In this document: positions 5,678 to 8,356 of the stretch, piece after piece | Numbering within the stretch: the stretch's first letter is position 1 | How the letters are laid out: the number at the start of each line of letters is the position of its first letter | Assembly (NCBI GenBank): GCA_009779525.1 | Contig: WREB01000032.1 | Span: forward strand, 1-8,356 | From: Defluviitaleaceae bacterium | Lineage (GTDB): Bacteria; Bacillota_A; Clostridia; Lachnospirales; WQUN01 | Direction of reading: 5' to 3' | DNA length: 8,356 nt | The notes under the pieces: model-generated | The model's database searches: none | The model's input: only the letters and a program-made list of their open reading frames with translations | Told to the model about the DNA's origin: nothing | Program-made: the position numbers and the translations under genes

Positions 5678-6568
5678 ATGCGTTTGGGAGGGCCGGTTTA
5701 CCGCGACCCGGGCGATCCGGAAAGATTCGCGCTCGCGCACAAAGAAAAAGGCTACGGCGCGGCGTACTGCCCCGACGGCCTCAAGGCGGGCGACACGCAA
5801 CGGATACGCGCCTACGCGGACGCGTTCGCCAAGCACGGCGTCGTCGTCGCCGAAGTGGGCGCCTGGTGCAACCCGATGGACCCGGACGAAAGCGCGTCGA
5901 GGCGAAACATCGGCTACGTCGCGGAACGCCTGACGCTTGCGGACGAGCTCGGCGCCGTTACCTGCGTCAACATCGTCGGCTCGCAGAACCCGAAGCATTG
6001 GTTCGGGCCTTGCGCAAAAAATTTCGGAAGCGGGTTTTTTGATTACGCCGTTGAGGTTTCGCGAAAGATCATCGACATCGTAAAGCCCGCGAGGGCGAAG
6101 ATGTCGTTCGAGATGCTCCCGTACGGTTTCCCCGACACGGCGGCCGAGTACCTGAGGTTTCTTGCGGCGCTCGATCGGAAGGAAGCCGGGATCCACTTCG
6201 ATCCGGTCAACTGCATAAACTCGCCGCGCGCCTATTACGGAAACGCGGCGTATCTGGCCGAAACCATTAAGCTGCTTGGAAACGGCATCCTTTCGGTCCA
6301 TCTGAAAGACCTCGCGATGCGCGACGACACGCTTAGCGTGATGTTCGACGAAGTCCAGATAGGCGCCGGGGGCGTCGACTACGTATCGCTCTTAAAAGAG
6401 CTTAACGCGCTTCCCGCCGACACGCCGTGCATGCTCGAGCATCTCCCGGACGAAAGCGCCTACGATGCGGCCGCGAGCGCCGCAAGGCATTTCGCCGAAA
6501 AGGCCGGAGTCAAGTTCGCCCCGGTTGCATGGCCGAGCAGTCTAAATGCGGACGGAGTTCGCATTTAG
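5678..6568 (+). CDS. Sugar phosphate isomerase/epimerase family TIM-barrel protein
   Basis: This 296-residue protein has the xylose-isomerase-like / AP-endonuclease-2 TIM-barrel pattern. The usual four metal ligands can be placed on successive strands: E145 in MSFEMLP, D175 in HFDPVN, H208 in SVHLKD, and E254 in CMLEHL. An early strand carries VVVAEVGAWCNP (55-66), and a glycine-bearing QIGAGGVDY (227-235) matches the late G.G..D loop of the family. Members interconvert keto- and aldo-sugars or epimerise sugars using divalent metal; related proteins include inositol catabolism enzymes. The substrate cannot be assigned, and no sugar transporter or kinase is adjacent. The ATG at 5678 is supported by a GGGAGG. 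Its last 27 bases overlap the end of parB on the other strand, inside a perfect inverted repeat, so its C-terminal residues LNADGVRI mirror those of ParB. It is 34 bases downstream of hflX and is probably the last gene of that operon. Confidence 0.85.
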   Translation: MRLGGPVYRDPGDPERFALAHKEKGYGAAYCPDGLKAGDTQRIRAYADAFAKHGVVVAEVGAWCNPMDPDESASRRNIGYVAERLTLADELGAVTCVNIVGSQNPKHWFGPCAKNFGSGFFDYAVEVSRKIIDIVKPARAKMSFEMLPYGFPDTAAEYLRFLAALDRKEAGIHFDPVNCINSPRAYYGNAAYLAETIKLLGNGILSVHLKDLAMRDDTLSVMFDEVQIGAGGVDYVSLLKELNALPADTPCMLEHLPDESAYDAAASAARHFAEKAGVKFAPVAWPSSLNADGVRI

Positions 6569-6569
6569 A
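6541..6569. repeat. Perfect 10-bp inverted repeat spanning both convergent stop codons
   Basis: TCTAAATGCG (6541-6550) and CGCATTTAGA (6560-6569) are exact reverse complements around a 9-base loop. The left arm contains the stop of parB (CTA at 6542-6544 on the + strand) and the right arm the TAG of the TIM-barrel gene (6566-6568). The transcript from either strand could fold into the same hairpin, but no T-run follows on either side, so it is not a classical intrinsic terminator. It may still act as a bidirectional stop or 3'-end stabiliser. Confidence 0.85.
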
Positions 6570-7477
6570 ACGACCTGGCCCCGCCCCTTAAGCAGGCATA
6601 AAAGACGGTCGAGCTCTTCGTCCGAATAATACTCTATTTCTATTTTTCCGCGCTTCCTGCCGCTTAGTATCCTGACTTTCGAGCCGAGCAGCGCCTTAAG
6701 CTCGTCCTCCGCCCGGCGAAAGGCCGCGGCGGTTTCCCCGTTCGGCGCCTCCTTTTCGGGAGGCTTTTTTCGTTTGTTTTCATCGCCTGACGACGAAGCG
6801 ATAAGCGTCTCAAGCTCGCGCACGCTCAAATCCAATTCGGCGGCGCGAAGCGCGAGCGCATACTGCGAATCGCCGCTTCCGACGGCGAGCAGAACCGTCG
6901 CGTGGCTGACGGAAATCCTGCCCATAGAAGCCAGCTCCTGCGCTCGGCCGTCAAGCTCAAGCAGCCTGAGCAAGCTTGCGACCGCGTGCCTGCTTTTTCC
7001 GACTTTAGACGCGATTTCTTCGGCCGAAAAGAAGAAGTCCTCCGAAAGCCGCTTGTAGCAGGAAGCCTCCTCGATCGGGTTAAGGTCCTTCCGCTGCACG
7101 TTTTCAATTAAAGCCACCTGGAGCGTCTCGGCTTCGGTGTAGTCCTTGATAATCGCGGGAACCGTCTCGAGCTTGGCGAGCCTCGCCGCCCTATAGCGGC
7201 GTTCGCCGGCTATTATCGAATACCAACCGCCGCCGTTGTCCTTAAGGATCAGCGGCTGCAGTATCCCGAAATTTTTTATAGACTCCGCGAGCTCCGCCAG
7301 CGCCTCGCCGTCGAATTGGCTTCTCGGCTGGTTTTTTCCGGGCTCGATCCTGAAGGTCTCGATCTGCGCGATCCCCGAATTTGATTTTGCGTCGAAGCCT
7401 GACGGCGGCGAGCCGGCGGCTTCCTGGGCGTCCTCGAACAGCGCGCCGAGCCCGCGCCCGAGCCCCTTTTTATTCAT
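6542..7477 (-). CDS. parB: Chromosome-partitioning protein ParB (Spo0J-like)
   Basis: ParB is a CTP-dependent DNA clamp that loads at parS sites near the origin, spreads, recruits SMC and stimulates ParA. The 311-residue product has the conserved N-terminal ParA-contact peptide KKGLGRGLGALF (3-14). The NQPRSQFD strand (49-56), the CTP-binding motif GERRYRAA (91-98) and ENVQRKDLNPIEEA (125-138) follow. A helix-turn-helix region lies at about 152-175 (SAEEIASKVGKSRHAVASLL), with the rest of the DNA-binding domain to about 225. A charged linker (DENKRKKPPEKEAPNGE, about 232-248) leads to the C-terminal dimerisation domain (about 250-297, ending KIEIEYYSDEELDRLLCLL). Some 14 residues beyond the usual end (KGRGQVVLNANSVRI) are partly encoded by the inverted repeat shared with the convergent gene. 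The start overlaps the parA stop as ATGA, and GGGGAGG lies about 10 bases upstream within parA. Confidence 0.95.
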   Translation of the reverse strand: MNKKGLGRGLGALFEDAQEAAGSPPSGFDAKSNSGIAQIETFRIEPGKNQPRSQFDGEALAELAESIKNFGILQPLILKDNGGGWYSIIAGERRYRAARLAKLETVPAIIKDYTEAETLQVALIENVQRKDLNPIEEASCYKRLSEDFFFSAEEIASKVGKSRHAVASLLRLLELDGRAQELASMGRISVSHATVLLAVGSGDSQYALALRAAELDLSVRELETLIASSSGDENKRKKPPEKEAPNGETAAAFRRAEDELKALLGSKVRILSGRKRGKIEIEYYSDEELDRLLCLLKGRGQVVLNANSVRI

Positions 7478-8286
7478 ACGCTCTGTGCCTCCCCGTCCGT
7501 CTTCGCGGATTGCGCGGCGTTGCGATGGGCCCGCTTGGCGAATTCGGCGGCGAATTTCGCGTACGCCTCCGCGCCCTTCGACCTGCCGTCGTAGAGGCAG
7601 ACCGGAAGGCCGTGGCTCGGCGCCTCGCTGAGCCTGACGCTCCGCGGTATTATCGATTTATACGCCAGATCGCCCATATGTTTCTTTACCTCTTCAACTA
7701 CTTGCTGGCTCAGATTCGTCCTGGTGTCGAACATCGTGAACACGAGGCCCTCGATCTTAAGGCGCTGGTTTAATTTTTTGCGGACCAGCTCGATCGTGCG
7801 CGTCAGCTGCGAGAGCCCCTCCATCGCATAGTATTCGCACTGTATCGGGACGAGCACCGAATCGGCGGCGCAGAGGGCGTTTAGCGTAAGCAGGTTAAGC
7901 GAAGGCGGGCAGTCGATGAATATGTAGTCGTAGAGGTACTTCGCGTTAAGCAGGATGTTCCTTAGTATGTATTCGCGGCCGGGCTTGCCGACCAGCTCGA
8001 TCTCCGCGCCGGAAAGGTTCACGTTCGAGGGGATAAGCGAAAGGTTTTTGACAGGGGTCCCGACGATCGCCTGCTCGATGTACGCCTCGCCCAAAAGCAG
8101 CGTGTACGCGGTGTGCCCGAGCGCGCCCTTATCAAGGCCCAAGCCGCTCGTCGTGTTGCCCTGCGGGTCCATGTCGGCGACCAATACGCGCTTTCCCGCC
8201 ACGGCGAGGCAGGCCGAAAGGTTTATGTTGGTCGTGGTCTTGCCGACCCCGCCCTTTTGGTTGGCTATGGCTACGATGCGGCCCAT
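7474..8286 (-). CDS. parA: Chromosome-partitioning ATPase ParA (Soj-like)
   Basis: ParA/Soj is a deviant-Walker ATPase that dimerises on ATP, binds DNA without sequence specificity and moves ParB-bound origins; in Bacillus it also tunes DnaA. The 270-residue product has the deviant Walker A KGGVGKTTT (11-19, signature K11 and catalytic K16). The A' motif is VLVADMDPQGN (34-44, D40), Walker B is YIFIDCPPSL (121-130, D125), and the family's late motif is RLSEAPSHGLPV (218-229). The length is that of chromosomal Soj proteins without an N-terminal HTH domain, so it is unlikely to be a plasmid type Ia ParA. ATG at 8286 is preceded by GGAGG with a short 4-base spacer. It overlaps parB by 4 bases, forming a two-gene operon. 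In many Bacillota the gene upstream would be rsmG or noc; here that lies beyond the window. Beyond residue 250 there is a short charged tail. Confidence 0.96.
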   Translation of the reverse strand: MGRIVAIANQKGGVGKTTTNINLSACLAVAGKRVLVADMDPQGNTTSGLGLDKGALGHTAYTLLLGEAYIEQAIVGTPVKNLSLIPSNVNLSGAEIELVGKPGREYILRNILLNAKYLYDYIFIDCPPSLNLLTLNALCAADSVLVPIQCEYYAMEGLSQLTRTIELVRKKLNQRLKIEGLVFTMFDTRTNLSQQVVEEVKKHMGDLAYKSIIPRSVRLSEAPSHGLPVCLYDGRSKGAEAYAKFAAEFAKRAHRNAAQSAKTDGEAQSV

Positions 8287-8312
8287 GCGGCCTCCGGATA
8301 ATATTTGTCCAT

Positions 8313-8346
8313 AAAAACGGCGCGCCCATTATATCACCGGCGCGCC
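8313..8346 (-). terminator. Hairpin with T-run before parA (candidate intrinsic terminator)
   Basis: Two copies of GGCGCGCC (8319-8326 and 8339-8346) can pair as an 8-bp GC stem around a 12-base loop. On the - strand the stem is followed by G and then five T residues (8317-8313), the layout of a Rho-independent terminator for a - strand gene that would lie beyond 8356. Each copy is palindromic, so other pairings are possible. The loop contains a TATAAT box, which suggests that the same stretch is also the parA promoter. Confidence 0.45.
8328..8333 (-). promoter_or_regulatory. Candidate -10 box of the parAB promoter
   Basis: TATAAT is read on the - strand at 8333-8328, with transcription expected near 8321 and a leader of about 35 bases before the parA ATG. 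The -35 position falls at the window edge (8350-8356), where only a weak T-rich sequence is visible, so support is limited. Confidence 0.4.
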
Positions 8347-8356
8347 ATTCATAAAA

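Overview
The window is GC-rich and almost fully coding. It holds eight genes, one of them cut by the left edge, and three compact intergenic control regions. The gene set points to a Gram-positive-type bacterium of the Bacillota, probably an endospore-forming or formerly endospore-forming Clostridia-like lineage. The evidence is a soj/spo0J-type parA-parB pair, a transporter-like protein closest to sporulation protein YtvI, HflX, an S-layer-homology-like module, and GGAGG-type ribosome binding sites. The species cannot be named from this sequence.

Left region (1-2528, + strand): the C-terminal part of an ATP-grasp ligase, a PHP-domain metal-dependent phosphoesterase, and a NodB-type polysaccharide deacetylase. 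The first two overlap by 4 bases. The third follows 66 bases later, after a degenerate 42-bp tandem duplication that copies the end of the PHP gene including its stop codon. Together they look like a cassette that makes or modifies a carbohydrate or cell-surface compound. The deacetylase ends in an SLH-like module but has no visible signal peptide.

Middle region (2525-6568): a six-helix membrane protein on the - strand converges on the deacetylase, the two genes sharing a TTAA that supplies both stop codons. It is divergent from a + strand operon of a YtvI-like AI-2E-family membrane protein, the ribosome-associated GTPase HflX, and a sugar-phosphate-isomerase-like TIM barrel. The divergent intergenic region has a good -35/-10 promoter on the - strand, an extended -10 on the + strand, and a 7-bp inverted repeat over both.

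Right region (6542-8356, - strand): parA and parB, overlapping by ATGA, encode the chromosome-segregation ATPase and CTPase. parB converges on the TIM-barrel gene, and the two coding ends overlap by 27 bases inside a perfect 10-bp inverted repeat, so both proteins end in nearly the same peptide. Upstream of parA, two copies of GGCGCGCC can form a hairpin that holds a TATAAT box in its loop and is followed by a T-run on the - strand.

I found no CRISPR array, tRNA, rRNA, insertion sequence or prophage gene. No obviously new defence or mobile system is present. The most unusual points are the mirrored gene ends at 6541-6569, the SLH-like tail on an apparently cytoplasmic deacetylase, the stop-codon-containing tandem duplication, and the hairpin/promoter overlap before parA.
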